DNA from: Symbiodinium natans
Taxonomy: Eukaryota > Sar > Dinophyceae > Suessiales > Symbiodiniaceae
Assembly (NCBI GenBank): GCA_905221605.1
Contig: CAJNDS010000080.1
Location: 1,003,955 to 1,041,290 of the forward strand
Direction: 5' to 3'
Length of the DNA stretch: 37,336 nucleotides
The notes under the pieces: generated by a model
Told to the model about the DNA's origin: nothing
What the model saw: only the letters and a program-made list of their open reading frames with translations
The model's database searches: none
Translations under genes and position numbers: made by a program
Shown here: one piece after another, positions 1 to 11,992 of the stretch
Numbering within the stretch: position 1 is the stretch's first letter
Layout: each line of letters starts with the position of its first letter

Positions 1-239
1 TATAAACCCTACTTAATACACCCCTAGAGCAACACAAAGAGGGGCGCCTCAAGCCAGTGATCACGGGCACCTTCGGAATGCACAAAACTGGGTTCGTGTG
101 CTCCGCAAAAAGCCGCGGAGGCCCGAACCCCTACAGCTGCCACCTTCCCATAGGCTACACACGCATCAAGAAGGGTTTAGGCGGAGACTTTGGCGAACTT
201 GAGCTCATGCTTCTGCAAAGTTTAAGGCTTGTATGTGTA

Positions 240-243
240 TATA

Positions 244-277
<34 letters not shown>

Positions 278-345
278 ATATATCTATATATCTATATATA
301 TATGTATTTATTTATTTATTTATAGATATATGTCTAAACATCGGG
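240..345. repeat. TA-rich microsatellite
   Basis: Alternating TA runs with interspersed TATC and TTTA units fill this stretch. A second, shorter TA run lies at about 665-725. This is simple-sequence DNA; the tyrosine/isoleucine-rich translations across it are artefacts. Confidence 0.9.
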
Positions 346-1197
346 TTTGGGGTCTCAAGAGCGAGAGTGTGAAAAACTTCCGTCTGAGAAGTGGGCCAAT
401 ACGTGGCGCCTCTGTGATTGCCCGCGGCATGCTCACCTTGCGGCAGACTCGTTGAGTTGCCCTTAGGGTTTAGGGTTTAGGGTTTGGGTTTAGGGTTTCG
501 TGTCGGTTTCTCAGGGCTCTGGCTCAAACCCAACAGCCGAGAGGTCGGGTTCTGCAAAGGACCCTAAACCCTAAACCCTGAACCCTCAGGCCCCCCACAG
601 CCTCACTAAACATGCCTTGCGAAACACGCAAGAAGATCCCCAAACGTGATGGACCTGAAAGGGCCATATATATATATATATATGTGCTATATACATATGT
701 ATAACACACATACATGTATATATAGAGGTTGAGAAAGGTTTATATATGCATACACATGGTTCCCTCCCAAGCGCGCAGTGCAAAAATGCCTGGTGCGACC
801 GATGCGAGGCGTCCAGCCAGTCCTTTCAAGGGGACTGAAGCCCGGAATGAATCAAGGGGGGAACAAAGCGAGGGATGGCGAGATAACAGCGGGCTCTCGA
901 GTTCTAAAAGCAGAAAATGGGATGCGGCGGCGGGCGCGACCCTAAACCCTTCGCACGCCTGAGCGTTCGCCATCTTCACCATCGCGGGGCCTAGCTCGCA
1001 GAGCTGGCTTGGATGTCTAAACCCTCAACCCTAAACCCTACACCCTAAACCCTAAACCCTACACCCTAAACCCGAAATCTCACATCTCTTTACTGGACGC
1101 ACACAAGTGGAAGATGCAGTGCCAGGCCTGGTTCAGTCCCCAAGCAACTCTGAAGGTCGTGTCTAAGCACCAGCATGCCTCAGGCTGTCATTTTCGG

Positions 1198-1370
1198 GCT
1201 TAGGGTGTAGGGCTTAGGGGTTTAGGGTCTAGGGTTTCGGTTTTAGGGTTTAGGGTTTAGGGTTTAGGGTTTAGAGTTTAGGGTTTAGGGTTTAGGGTGT
1301 AGGGTGTAGGGTGTAGGGTGTAGGGTGTAGGGTGTAGGGTGTAGGGTGTAGGGTGTAGGGTGTAGGGTGT
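1198..1370. repeat. Degenerate telomere-type array (TTTAGGG and TGTAGGG variants)
   Basis: The array starts as TTTAGGG-like units and changes at about 1296 into a run of about eleven TGTAGGG-like heptamers. TTTAGGG is the telomere repeat type of plants and many alveolates. This is an internal array because ordinary sequence continues on both sides. Confidence 0.85.
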
Positions 1371-3235
1371 TGGGGGTTCCGGAGATTCGGGGGGTTACCA
1401 TATTGGGGTCCTTCGTATAAGGGAATCCTACTATTTGGGGGATTCTATTAGGGGGTCCGTTGTTTTCGTAAGGCTCCATTTGGAGCCGTGGTTCAAAATA
1501 GGCAAGTCGGGCCAGTTTTTTGCCTGGCCAGGCGGCTGTTTCTGGCGCTCCCTTCTGGACCCAACATTGCTCCGTAAACGCAAAAAACCCCACGGTTTCA
1601 CACGCTGGACAACATGACCGTCGCTGCTTGCTGCTTACTGACCATTATCATTAGACATTCTTCTGCCCTGCCATGACACCTTGCTTCGCCCCGGCAACTG
1701 CAATCCAAATGGCTGCGTTGCAGGCCGCGATACAGGAAAACCCCATCTGTTATCACGAGATTGTCTGCTAGGACCTCGGGAGGTCACACTGCTGCGCAGC
1801 ATGTGCCCTGCACATGCTAGCCAAATCCGGACCATGGATCGACCAAAGCAGTTTAACGACGTCGAAGTTGCGGATGAGTGTTCACTCTGCCGGCAGTCAC
1901 GGCCTCTTGCTTCGAATCTGTTGTGACGAAAAGCGCGCGCGCGTGCGGAGAGGTGTTGCGCGCAAGAGGTCGTGCAAGATTTTGGCTTAAACCCATATCG
2001 CAAACACGCCCACGCAAGTAGCCCGCAACAGGCTTCATCCACCCGACTCTGATGCCCGCCCTGGGGTGTTGATACTTTGCTGCTTGTGTCGTTTGCAGGA
2101 TGTATAGCACGTTTCTGCTGCATTGGAACCGAAACTCGTCTTTGCTATTTCGTATTGGTTTGCCGGGTTCTTCGGCGGCGCATGTTCTGCATCTCATACC
2201 CTCGACCCGTTGACATCCGGACCTAGCCCTTCCACCTTCTTACAATTCAAGGATACCCGGCAAGGATCAGCAGGGCAACGAAGCAACAATGTGAAGACAT
2301 GTGCAGAGGATCCTTCTTCAAAAGAGCTCGAGCATGTAACGCAAAAGAACAGACTGGTACTAGGTATGCATACGCAGTGGAAAATTTGGGTGTTGCCCAA
2401 CAAACAACACCCTCACACCGAGCAATGTTCCACGGCCATGTAATGGTCGCCCACGCATTGTGCTCATACAAATCTAAACTCAAATTTGGCGTAAGCTCAC
2501 CACTCATCAGCTTCAGATGTTGAATGCTGACGGAACTCAAGAAAATCACACGCAACAGTGCTCGAAAAAACTGTCATCACACAACGACGTCGGGCACAAG
2601 AGTTCTGAAAAGATATTTCTTCTCGGCATGGGCACTTTCCCTCCGGGAAAACGGGACATCTAGCTAACGACTCGTAGCAATGCTCAGCAGCACTGCAGAC
2701 CTTGGTTCCACCACCCCGCTGCAGTGGAAGCAAGAGTCCTTTTTTGGATCTGAGGACCAAAAAAACATTTGCGGGCAGAGTTAGAACTGTACAGGGGATG
2801 TGGTGGGTGGGAAAATGTTCACAGCAAGGCAGCTTCGCGCGTGCATTTCTTCGTGCCATAATGAGGCAGCAAACCGCCAGAAGCAGAAGGTCCAGCCCCA
2901 GGGGCTGCCAAGGATGTGGGCTCTTATGATTCCCTGGTGGTGCGGGCCACTGATGGCTCGGAGACCCTACTGAAGCACGCCTTGCCCGTGCCGCGTGGAA
3001 GCGCGGAGCCTAAAGCGAGACTCACCCGCCCGCCTGTGCCGCTAGCCGTCAGGCAGCTGCGGGACTTTAACCCGCGACCAGTGGCCCCAGCGTAGAGCTG
3101 CCGGGAATAGAGGCGAGGCAACTAGACCCGCGGCCGCTGGGAGGGGGCGTTGTCAGTCTGTCATTCTGTCATTCTGTCATACTGCGGACTTGCCGGGAAT
3201 AGAGGCGAAGGTAACTAGAGCCGGAGCCACCCGGA

Positions 3236-3434
<199 letters not shown>

Positions 3435-3491
3435 GCTTGTCTGGGGGCGGATCTCGTCATTCTGCGTATTTTTTTTGGGAAACCGGCCACC

Positions 3492-3617
<126 letters not shown>

Positions 3618-3709
3618 AGGCCCTGCCCGGCTGCCAGAAGCCTTAGTTGGAATGGCCTTCATTCCTGCAAGGTCGGAAGTGTGACAGAATGACACGCCTT
3701 TTCTTGGGG

Positions 3710-4010
3710 GTTTCGGGAGGGGGGAAGTGAGGAGCCTCTAAGGGTTCCTGGTCAGGGTGTAGGGAGGGGGGCAGTGAGGAGCCGCTAAGGGTTCCTGGTC
3801 AGGGTTTAGGGAGGGGGGCAGTGAGGAGCCGCTAAGGGTTCCTGGTGAAGGAGGACGGCAGTGAGGAGCCGCTAAGGGTTCCTGGTCAGGGTTTAGGCCG
3901 CTAAGGGTTCCTGGTGAAGGTTTAGGACGGCAGTGAGAAGCCGCTAAGGGTTCCTGGTCAGGGTTTAGGGAGGTAAGCGTCCCTGGTCAGGGGTTAGGGG
4001 TTAGGGGGGG
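3710..4010. repeat. Tandem repeat of about 45-55 bp, G-rich
   Basis: Five to six diverged units share the core GAGGAGCCGCTAAGGGTTCC followed by TGGTCAGGGTTTAGGGAGG. The unit contains a telomere-like heptamer, so it may have arisen by amplification of a telomere-type block. No gene overlaps it. Confidence 0.8.
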
Positions 4011-4541
4011 GGGGGAGGGCCAGTGGTGAGGCTTAGGAGAGGGGCACCCAGATGACCAAAAATCAAGGAAGGTGAGGCAAGTCTCGCACTCCAAGTGGCC
4101 CGTGACGGAATGCTGATGCTCGATCATGGCATCAGAGTTTCAGAAAGAAATACGGAAATGACACCAAAATGCACCCCCCAAATGACCCATGACAGAATGA
4201 CAAAATGACAGAATGACAGGCCCCTCCTTGGGGGCCGTCGGTGAATAGAACATCAAGAGCACCGATTGAACAAATCCTTTTTCTATTTCATACAACCACA
4301 CCACCGGAAAAAATCTAGGCTCAGCCCTCGCCGGAACAAACAAAGGCTTCGCGTAACGGATCTTTTGAAGATTGGCAAGACGCTCCTGTTCGCACAGGCT
4401 GACAGATAGCTCAATGACACAGGCTTAAGCTCAGTTCGCCTGTGCAACATGAGCACGCTCCTGAACGCACGTGAGTTCACCCTCAACCTGTTCTCAGGTG
4501 TTTCGCGTCAGGCTCCTGTACGCTTCTCAAACTTCGCTACG

Positions 4542-5333
4542 TCACTCAGATGGCCCCACGGCGACTATGATCTTCTGGCTGTCGGTGCGGAAATGGCAGG
4601 CAGGTTTCTTCATGTGGCTTAAGTTGAAATGCGGCGCTGGGGTGAAGGAATCTTTGGCCGCGGTGTCGGCCAAGAAATCAACGAAGCGGGCTATATCAGA
4701 CAGATCCATTGCAAAAGGGGCTTGCGTTGCATGTCGCGAATATACCTCGCGCACTGCGTGCAGGGTTTGCAAACAAGGAGTGTTGCATTGAAAAAGCGCG
4801 ACGAGGTTGGACATGAACGCATCTTCCCGCTTCTTTCCTGCATCAACCCGCTCTGACCTCTTCACGGCACGACGTGCCCGTTTGACCGGCGCCTTTGTAG
4901 CCGGGCAGCTGACGGCCTCTGCTCTGTCCAATATGTTTTGGCACATGGCCACCACCGACTCCCAAAACTGCTCCACCGTTGGGTGGCGAAAGCATGTCAA
5001 CATGCTTCGCACTTTGTCCTGAACTTGCCGAACCAGACTCAAGACACGCGCACTTGAGGCGTTGTCCTTACATTGGGCCAGCGCAACTTTAAGGGCCTTG
5101 CGCGCTTCTGGCAGGCCCCGCAAGCTCTCCTTCGTTGGCTGCCCAGAACTTTGGGATCTGGTGCTGCTGCTGTGGCGCAAATTGCAATCACCATATTGCT
5201 CGAAGGACAGCAGTGAATCTACGTAATCTGGGAAGTCATGCGGGGTGTTTCCAGCTGCGGCAAGCTTTGCCCTCGGACGCAAGATACTTGCGTCACGCGT
5301 TCCCATCTGCCCCACGGTTGCGCACAAGGGCAT
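4542..5333 (-). CDS. Hypothetical protein, probable coding exon
   Basis: This is a 263-codon open frame on the minus strand with protein-like composition, unlike the low-complexity frames around it. It has helical, charged stretches (a segment rich in Lys/Arg around residues 148-168) and scattered Cys and His, but no motif I recognise. The natural start is uncertain: the first 20 or so codons read less convincingly than those from about 5280 downward, so the 5' end may be an acceptor site. A second coding-like frame lies just upstream (about 5488-5330), so it may be one exon of a longer gene. Function unknown. Confidence 0.4.
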   Translation of the reverse strand: MPLCATVGQMGTRDASILRPRAKLAAAGNTPHDFPDYVDSLLSFEQYGDCNLRHSSSTRSQSSGQPTKESLRGLPEARKALKVALAQCKDNASSARVLSLVRQVQDKVRSMLTCFRHPTVEQFWESVVAMCQNILDRAEAVSCPATKAPVKRARRAVKRSERVDAGKKREDAFMSNLVALFQCNTPCLQTLHAVREVYSRHATQAPFAMDLSDIARFVDFLADTAAKDSFTPAPHFNLSHMKKPACHFRTDSQKIIVAVGPSE

Positions 5334-7594
5334 CTATGCCCAGAGTCCTTCTTGTGTTGCACCACGAAGCTCCCATCAGGCCTTTTCCTTTTGCCGCATG
5401 ACTCGTTACATTGCGTGCCAATTGCAGTGCAAAACTGATTCCAGCAAGGCCTTTCCATCTGATTTGGCTGCTTTTGGTCTGCGTTCACTCAACCCTTCTG
5501 AGTTGCGTTTCAGAAAATTCCGGGAAAGACAAGGTCCTGTGGGTGTCCCGTGGGGAAGAACTGGGCACTGTGGCATGTGAGTGCCCAAGGGTTGAGCCAA
5601 AAGTCCTCCTCGGGCCCTTAGCCAAGGAAACAGGCCAGCACACTTACGTCGGCTGCTCAAGACTTGTTCCTCTGGGCATGAATGAATCAAGGCTTGGCTC
5701 CAAGATCAAGACGGCTTCAAGATGGGATACAAAGCGTACTCATGTACAGCAGGCATGTCGGTCAGCAACTTGCATGCGAAATGCTGCTGCAATTTGCTTA
5801 AACGCTTCGGCTGACGATTCCTCGATTGCAGCTAGCCCTCATTGATCGCAGTTGTCACTTTTTGATCTCCACCTGCCCTGCAAGGTCCGCTCCAATCTGG
5901 GAACTGCGGCACAAGTAATGCCCCACTTGTTGTGTCTCAACCTCGTACCATCTTCCCAGTCTCGAGTACAGTACTTTGTGAACTGACGCTGAAACTGTCT
6001 CCTACTGCCGGTCATCTGCAACGTTGGAGATAATGGCGGTTCAAAATCAACAAGTCCAGCTACAGCGTTGTTAAAAGCTACGCTTCTACCATTCCATGTG
6101 CATGGCCAAGAGCAGTCGCAGACTGGCAGCTCGGGAGCTTCACATCATGCACACCCTACAAACTCGCAGAAGAAGCAAAGCTTCTGAACCGCCGGTGGAG
6201 CAGTTCATTGGTCAATTTCGCAAAGATCTGGCACGGGGCCTCCCCCTCATGGTTTTTAGGTTGTAAAGTTTAGGCCTTAGGGTTTTTGCACCCTAAGTTC
6301 TAAACCCTTAACTATCAACCCTTTACCCTAAACCCTAAACTGGGGTTTGGGCCATTTAAAGGGTGTACTTTAGCTTCCGACTGAAAGCATGTGGGGGAGT
6401 GCGGAAGTTGGAAAACGATCGCCACACGCACGAATGGAGGCCTTGAACATTTTAGAATATGGTTTGAGCTCCGTAATAAGCCCTAAGCCCTAAACCCTAA
6501 AACCCTAAAGCCTCCTCATCAAGCAGTGTGTGATCTCGGAACGAACGCTGAGCGTTGTTCTTTAGAGGGAATTGAGCCTCTGGGTTGAGGGGCTTAGAGG
6601 TTGAGGGTTTAGAGTTTACGGTTCACGGCTAGGGTTTAGGGCTTAGAAGTTTCGAGCTTATGGTTTGGGGGTTGCCGGGTTTGGGGGTTTAGCTTCATGG
6701 ATAGTGGCGCAAGAACTCTACGGCTATCTCCATGGTCTGGAGGCTCTAGGGATTGCCCTTTGGGATGTCGGGTTGAAGACTTCCTCCCCAAACCCTACAG
6801 CCCTAAAGCTTCGATTCCACCACATGCCAAAATAAAGCGGGGGTTGGGGGCGGCTCTGCATAGCTTTGGCCGCACCTCCGCCCAATCCTTTGCGCAAACT
6901 TCCTCGAAACATGGACCGGCGCCGAAGTGAAAGGATGAGAACCCTCCACAGTGGCTGAGAGGATTGACGGCAGTGGTATTGGCCCTAATCCAAAACCCTG
7001 GACCTTGAGTATTACAAGAGATCAACATTAGCTGAATGTAGCTGAAGGTCAAGCCTCTTGGGCGAAATCTACCGACTGAAGGCAATGATGGAGAGGTTGA
7101 GCTGGAAACCCCGTCGATCCTGAGCGAAAAAAGCACGGCACACGTCTTGTATGTTCAATCTCAAGCCATGAGCGTGTGTAGAAAAGACGCCAGGGACGCT
7201 CTGGCTGACCCATCTACACATCAACAATCTGCAACAAACCGCCGAATAGCTGATCTAACAAGTCCAACATAGAAAACGAAGCGGAATTTTTGCTCCCATT
7301 GAAAAAGCACGAGCAGCATGAAGAGTTGCAATAGGTCACACAAATTTCCGTGTACAGCCAAAAGCCAGAACATCGACTCATAACCATCTCTGCAGAACCT
7401 AGAGTAGGATGCAACCCTAAACTCTAAATCCTAAACCCTGAACCCTAAGGGCTCACTACAGCGAAAGCGTCGACCTCTCCACAACATCGGCGAAGAAGTG
7501 CCTGAGCCGGCTATCGAAGCGTCAGATCTGCCCGATCATGGGGACAGATTCCCACACGTTGGGCCCGCCATGAAGAGGGCTTAGGCGTTTTGGG
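5334..7594. other. Intergenic stretch up to the Copia insertion
   Basis: No supported gene is seen, apart from a possible upstream exon of the 4542-5333 frame at about 5330-5490 (minus strand). Telomere-type heptamers occur in small clusters at about 6245-6345, 6478-6510, 6590-6690 and 7410-7450. The stretch ends directly at the target duplication of the Copia element. Confidence 0.5.
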
Positions 7595-7599
7595 ATTAA
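7595..7599. other. Target-site duplication of Copia element (left copy)
   Basis: The five bases ATTAA directly precede the left LTR and recur directly after the right LTR (32735-32739). A 5-bp duplication is the usual size for Ty1/Copia integrases. Confidence 0.93.
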
Positions 7600-7722
7600 T
7601 GAACGGAGTTTAAGGCAGAACTAACACTGCAGGTGCAATCACTTTTGACGGCTTGAGCCAATGTCGCATGTGTATGCTCACTCATTGTGAAACATGTTGT
7701 GTGACACCTACAAATCTAAACA
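7600..7722 (-). repeat. 3' LTR of Copia element
   Basis: On the element's strand it begins TGTTTAGATTTG and ends CTCCGTTCA, with the usual TG...CA ends. By eye it is identical to the copy at 32612-32734. At 123 bp it is very short for Copia LTRs. It contains TTGGCTCAAGCCGT (minus strand, 7661-7648), resembling the 3' end of the dinoflagellate spliced leader. Confidence 0.95.
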
Positions 7723-7732
7723 CCCCTCCTAA
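7723..7732 (-). promoter_or_regulatory. Polypurine tract of Copia element
   Basis: On the minus strand AGGAGGGG directly precedes the 3' LTR. This is the expected position for the plus-strand DNA primer of reverse transcription. Confidence 0.7.
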
Positions 7733-7759
7733 GCCAGGTGGTCATTTGACCCATTGGCT

Positions 7760-10367
7760 TCACACGAGCCGTTTGGCTGCTCCGGCTCGTCCAACATGAA
7801 AACGCAATCCCATGTTCTTGAGGTGTTTGAGCATTGCCACTTCGGGCATTGGTTTGGTGCAGATGTCGGAGTAGTTCTTCTCCGTGCCTACACGCTCTAG
7901 CTCCAGAGCTCGCGTGGCGACTTTCTCTTGCACCCACAAGTATGTTGTTTGTACGTGGCGTGCTTGACCCAGGCCCTGGCGCTGGGTAGTGCCTCGGGCC
8001 GCCGAGGAATCAGATCGAATCCGCAGACCGACCTTTAATCCCCAGTCTTCTAGCATCGCCTGTAGCGACAGACCTATTGACCCTGCTCGAACTATAGCGT
8101 AAAACTCGCTCTCTCCACTCGAGAGGGAGATCGTGCTTTGCACGTTGCTTGAGTGTTTCACGCAGCGCGATCCAAGCATTGTCACCAGTCCCGTGGTTGA
8201 CCTCCGCGTGATGAGGCAACCAGCGTGGTCTGAGTCGCAGTACATCACAATCTCTTTGCTGAACCGTTGCGGGTGGTACTCGTAGATCAGCCGTGGATTT
8301 CCGCGTAAGTAGCGGACAAGCCTCTTCAGATCGGCCCATGCCCACTCTGTGGGTTCTTTCATGTGCCGCGCTAAGCTCTTCGTAGCCTCGGCAATGTCTG
8401 GACGGTCCTGCGCAAGGAACGCTGCCCTCATCGTATGAGACCGATATGCTTTCTGAAGTTCGGCATTCAACGGCTGTGCTTCAAGCATCGCTTTCAGGTC
8501 ACTTCCCTTTTTCTTTTCTGCTGGCGTTTTGGCCGCCTTCGCAGACTCCAGTCCAAGGTCGCGCACTAGGGCTTCCGCGTGCCTTGGATCCGCTTCGTAC
8601 GTAACAGTTCCTGTCTGGCTGTCATAGCTCACGACCCGGTTCAGGACAGTCATGCTATCCTTTTCACACTCAGGTCCTATGTGGCCATCACACTTGAACT
8701 CGTACTCTTCAGACAGTACTTTGTCTACAAAGCGATGTCCATCTTCGTCTGCCAAGACTAGGAAATCATCCCCATGCACCAATAATCTCACGTCGGCTTC
8801 GGCATGATAAAAGGTACACGGATATGCTTTTCCCACGACAAACCCGTGCTTGCGTAGCAGGCTTGTGTACGATCTCTGCCATACAGCTGAGGCATCACGG
8901 GTGCCATACATGGTCCGTTTCAACAGACCACAAAAGCCGGGAGCTTCATCTCCCTCGGGAAGTGTGACAAACACACGTCGTTCTGCTTTTCCATAGAAGT
9001 GTGCACGTGATATGTCTGTCAGCTTCAGCGTGAGCTTCTTTCCGCTCTTTGACCTCTTGAGTGTCGTCAGCAGACTGCATAGGATCTTCAATCCTTCCAG
9101 AGGTGGCATTGAGGAAAACAGTGCGTAGTCTGGTATCAACGCCGCTTGTCCCTGTGACTTGACCTCGCGGACTACCAAACGACTGCGGTAGTTTTCCCGA
9201 ACATCATCCCCTTTGTTGCGGTCTACCCACTTCAAGGTTATGGGCGGACGACCTGTTTCGTCCCAACACACGCTCTCTTCGACTTTCTCGTACACACCTT
9301 GCTTTTTCACCCAGGCAAGTTCTGACGCTCTTGCTTCCGCAACCTTTTTGGCATCAAGTTGTGCCCCTGTGTTTGCGTCTATGACGGGCTCGCTTACGTG
9401 AAGCTGCCCAGCCTTGGGTAAGGTATCATGGAGATACTCTTCGAGCGGTGGCTCCTCGTGTGGGTCAGGTCCACCCACATGGCCCACCTCCTTCATTTCT
9501 CCATCCAGAACCAGTTGTGCTCGCACTCCTGCCAGTAGTGCTCTTTCAAGCTTCGGAGGATACTCGGCCTTGGCCGTCACGATCCCCTCCTTGAAGCTTA
9601 GCGTTCGGTTCCACACCTTCGCATTGCCCTTGCATAGCTTTTCCAGCGCTGTTGCAACCGTCGCCGAATTAGTAATCCAGCGGGTTCGCTTCTTGCCGGA
9701 TTGGCCTGCAATCATTTTTCCACTTTCGTCAACTTTCCACTTGCACATTGGGCCTTCAACCAAGTACGAACCCATCCTTTGAGCAAGTTCATGCTCCCAG
9801 GACTTAGTTCCCCTTGGGCACTCATAGAGGAAGTAGTTTCCGGCTTCCTTCTGTGCCTCGAAGGCCTCAAAGCAAAGCCCCAGTTGAGATCGGGCCTTCC
9901 TCAAATTTCCGCGTCTGGTCTCGACTCCAATCTTGTTGGTCATGTCGAAAGCACGTTGTACTGACTGGAAGGGTCCAGTGGGCAGCTTGCCCACCAGAAG
10001 CTTTGGCTTCACTTGTTCCAGCTTTTCAAAGAAACGCAAATGCTCAGCCTGAGCGAACATCGGCGGCTCTTGGTCCATTGGCAAGATAATGCCTTCATTC
10101 ACCATGCTCCAGGGCACAGCTGAATTGCCATTACCTCCCAACTGTAGAACCATAGAGTTTATGGCCTTCGCTTCAGTCGGGCTGCACTTGAGCCCCTTTT
10201 GTTCGAACATCCGCGTAATCAGGTTCATTCGCACTTCCTCGTCGGCTGGCGGCGGATTCGCCGTTGCTGTGTCGTACATTTCTGCATCTGCTCGTGCTTG
10301 TTGGCGTGAGTGGTCCAGGCCGGGTCCTGCAGAGCCACTTGCTCCCCCTTGCACGTGTACTCCAATG
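7760..10367 (-). CDS. Copia Pol, C-terminal part: reverse transcriptase and RNase H
   Basis: About 866 codons are open, running through the left copy of the target duplication; the separated 5' half lies at 26543-28457. Counting from the GTG at 10354, the RVT_2-type polymerase domain lies at about residues 345-600. Its first catalytic Asp is in LTDISRAHFYG (Asp446), matching the usual DVKTAFLNG block. The catalytic pair is in VHGDDF (Asp529/530), where most Copia enzymes have YVDD. RNase H follows: CDSD at 706-709, TRRSTTG at 717-723, SLSSGESEF at 743-751, RSDSSAA at 780-786 and Asp831. The first 300 residues contain no named domain. No frameshift or stop is seen. It has no start of its own: in the empty element it is a direct in-frame continuation of the integrase ORF. 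Confidence 0.93.
10360..10367. other. Target-site duplication of the nested DNA transposon (left copy)
   Basis: CTCCAATG lies directly outside the left inverted repeat and again at 26543-26550. Because the TIR can be extended by one base at each end, a 6-bp duplication (TCCAAT) with TIR GTGTTAG is an equivalent reading. Confidence 0.9.
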
Positions 10368-10402
10368 TGTTAGATTTCCAGAAAGCCTCTTAAAGTTAGC
10401 TT
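10368..10402 (+). repeat. Left terminal inverted repeat
   Basis: TGTTAGATTTCCAGAAAGCC followed by TCTTAAAGTTAG matches the reverse complement of 26542-26511 with about one indel and a few changes. Directly inside, CTTTAGGAGGCTT (10403-10415 region) is complementary to AAGCCTCTTAAAG in the repeat, so this end can fold into its own hairpin. The right end lacks the second arm. Confidence 0.87.
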
Positions 10403-11992
10403 TAGGAGGCTTCCGGTAGGGTAAAGCCAGCATGGACACAAGACCAACGCGAAACCATGTGAAAATAGGTGTCCTGAGTCTTTCCCATTACCCCTGGCAT
10501 CAACCCTTATTCATGGGAGCGGCCTGAAAGACGACTGAAGCTTTACTGCCTCCAATCTCTTAGCACTGGCGACCCAATTAATATTGAATGGCCCAGTAAA
10601 GAGTTAGTTTTGAGGGTTTGGGGTTTTGGGCTCCGGGAGAAAAAGCTGGCATTGAATCACCGGATTTTCCACTCCTGCGCACGGCTTCGCGCTGTTCAAA
10701 GAAGCAAAGCTGCTACGAACTGGCACAAACACTAACTGGCATTGCCACTGCCTCGTTAAGGTTCAGGGCTTGTAGGGTTTGCTGAAGGCTGGGAGCGTCG
10801 CCTCTCACCGCTGCGAGGTTTAAAGGTTTAGGGTGTTCGGGGGCAAAGGCTGGCATTGGCCACGGGCATGGCAAAAGCAAAACTGCCACCAAATGGCACT
10901 AGCTGGCGCTGCCGCTGCATCGTTAAGGGCTTGGCTGGGAGTGGCGAGCGCAACTCAACTCTCTACTGCAAGGTTTAAGAGTTGAGGGCGTAGAAGGCTG
11001 GCGCTGGCCATAAAATGACAAGGATGCGTACGGGCATTGATTTGGGCTTTAGGGTTGTATATTGAGGGGAGGGGGCCTAGGTTGCTTAACGGCGGGTCTG
11101 TAAGGCTACAGCGCGCGGCACGGATGCATGTGGCTATAGCCAGGAGGAACCATCTCAAGCTTCAGCCAGTCTTTTCTTCGTCCTGGCATGTAGGTTTATA
11201 GAAGTTGTACGGGGTTTTTGACCTTGCTGGGCGTAGGGTGTGGGCCCCAAAAAATGTGGGGTGGCCTTGTTGGGCTCTTTTGGGGAGCCTTCCGGCACCT
11301 TTTGGGCGGACTTTTTTCAGGGCTCTTCTGAAGTCTTTTGTTTTGGGTGCCTGATTGATTGACTTACTTAACATCGCTCGGCCTGTCAGCTGTTTAGGCA
11401 AACAACTTTGGAAATTCACAATGACTCCAGGCACAATGTCTAGTTTTCGTCTTGAGGGTTTAGGGTTTAGAGTTTAAGGCTTAGGGCATAGGGTTGAGGG
11501 CTTAAGCTTTAGAGAGTTTAAGAGGCTAAAGGTTAGGGCTCTGGGTTTAGGGTTTGCGCTTTGACAGCAAGGCCTTTCAATGACTCCAGGCACAATGTCT
11601 AGTTTTCGTCTTGAGGGTTTAGGGTTTAGAGTTTAAGGCTTAGGGCATAGGGTTGAGGGCTTAAGCTTTAGAGAGTTTAAGAGGCTAAAGGTTAGGGCTC
11701 TGGGTTTAGGGTTTGCGCTTTGACAGCAAGCCCTTTCGCTGTCCTTCTCTTCTTCGTGCGTTGAACCCTCCTTGAGCTCCTGCCATGGGACATTCATGGG
11801 GTGTGTAGCAGTACTGATGGCGATTGATACCTTAACTACTGGTCAGTACACATGCTCCTTGCGCGGGCACAAAACTATGTCGCGCAGCAGGGATATTTCA
11901 CATGGAGTGTTAGGGGGAAAAACGCTTAGCTGCCAACAATACAATCTGCAAACCACAACTGACACCTAGCTTTGCACATTTGTCTGAGCCTC
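10403..11992. other. Left subterminal non-coding region of the DNA transposon
   Basis: No gene is supported over 1.6 kb. The region has scattered telomere-like TTTAGGG words, recurring phrases of the type GCTGGCATTG (about 10640-10880), and the 159-bp duplication listed separately. Position and length suit a subterminal transposase-binding region, but that is inference. Confidence 0.5.
11420..11735. repeat. 159-bp direct tandem duplication
   Basis: The segment starting AATGACTCCAGGCACAATGT at 11420 is repeated from 11579 with essentially no differences up to GACAGCAAG. Each copy includes several telomere-like heptamers. Near-identity means the duplication is recent. Confidence 0.93.

Noticed and set aside
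5588-5603. Another spliced-leader-like word (TTTTGGCTCAA on the minus strand)
   Set aside because: It lacks the final G and any adjacent supported gene; a chance match is reasonable.
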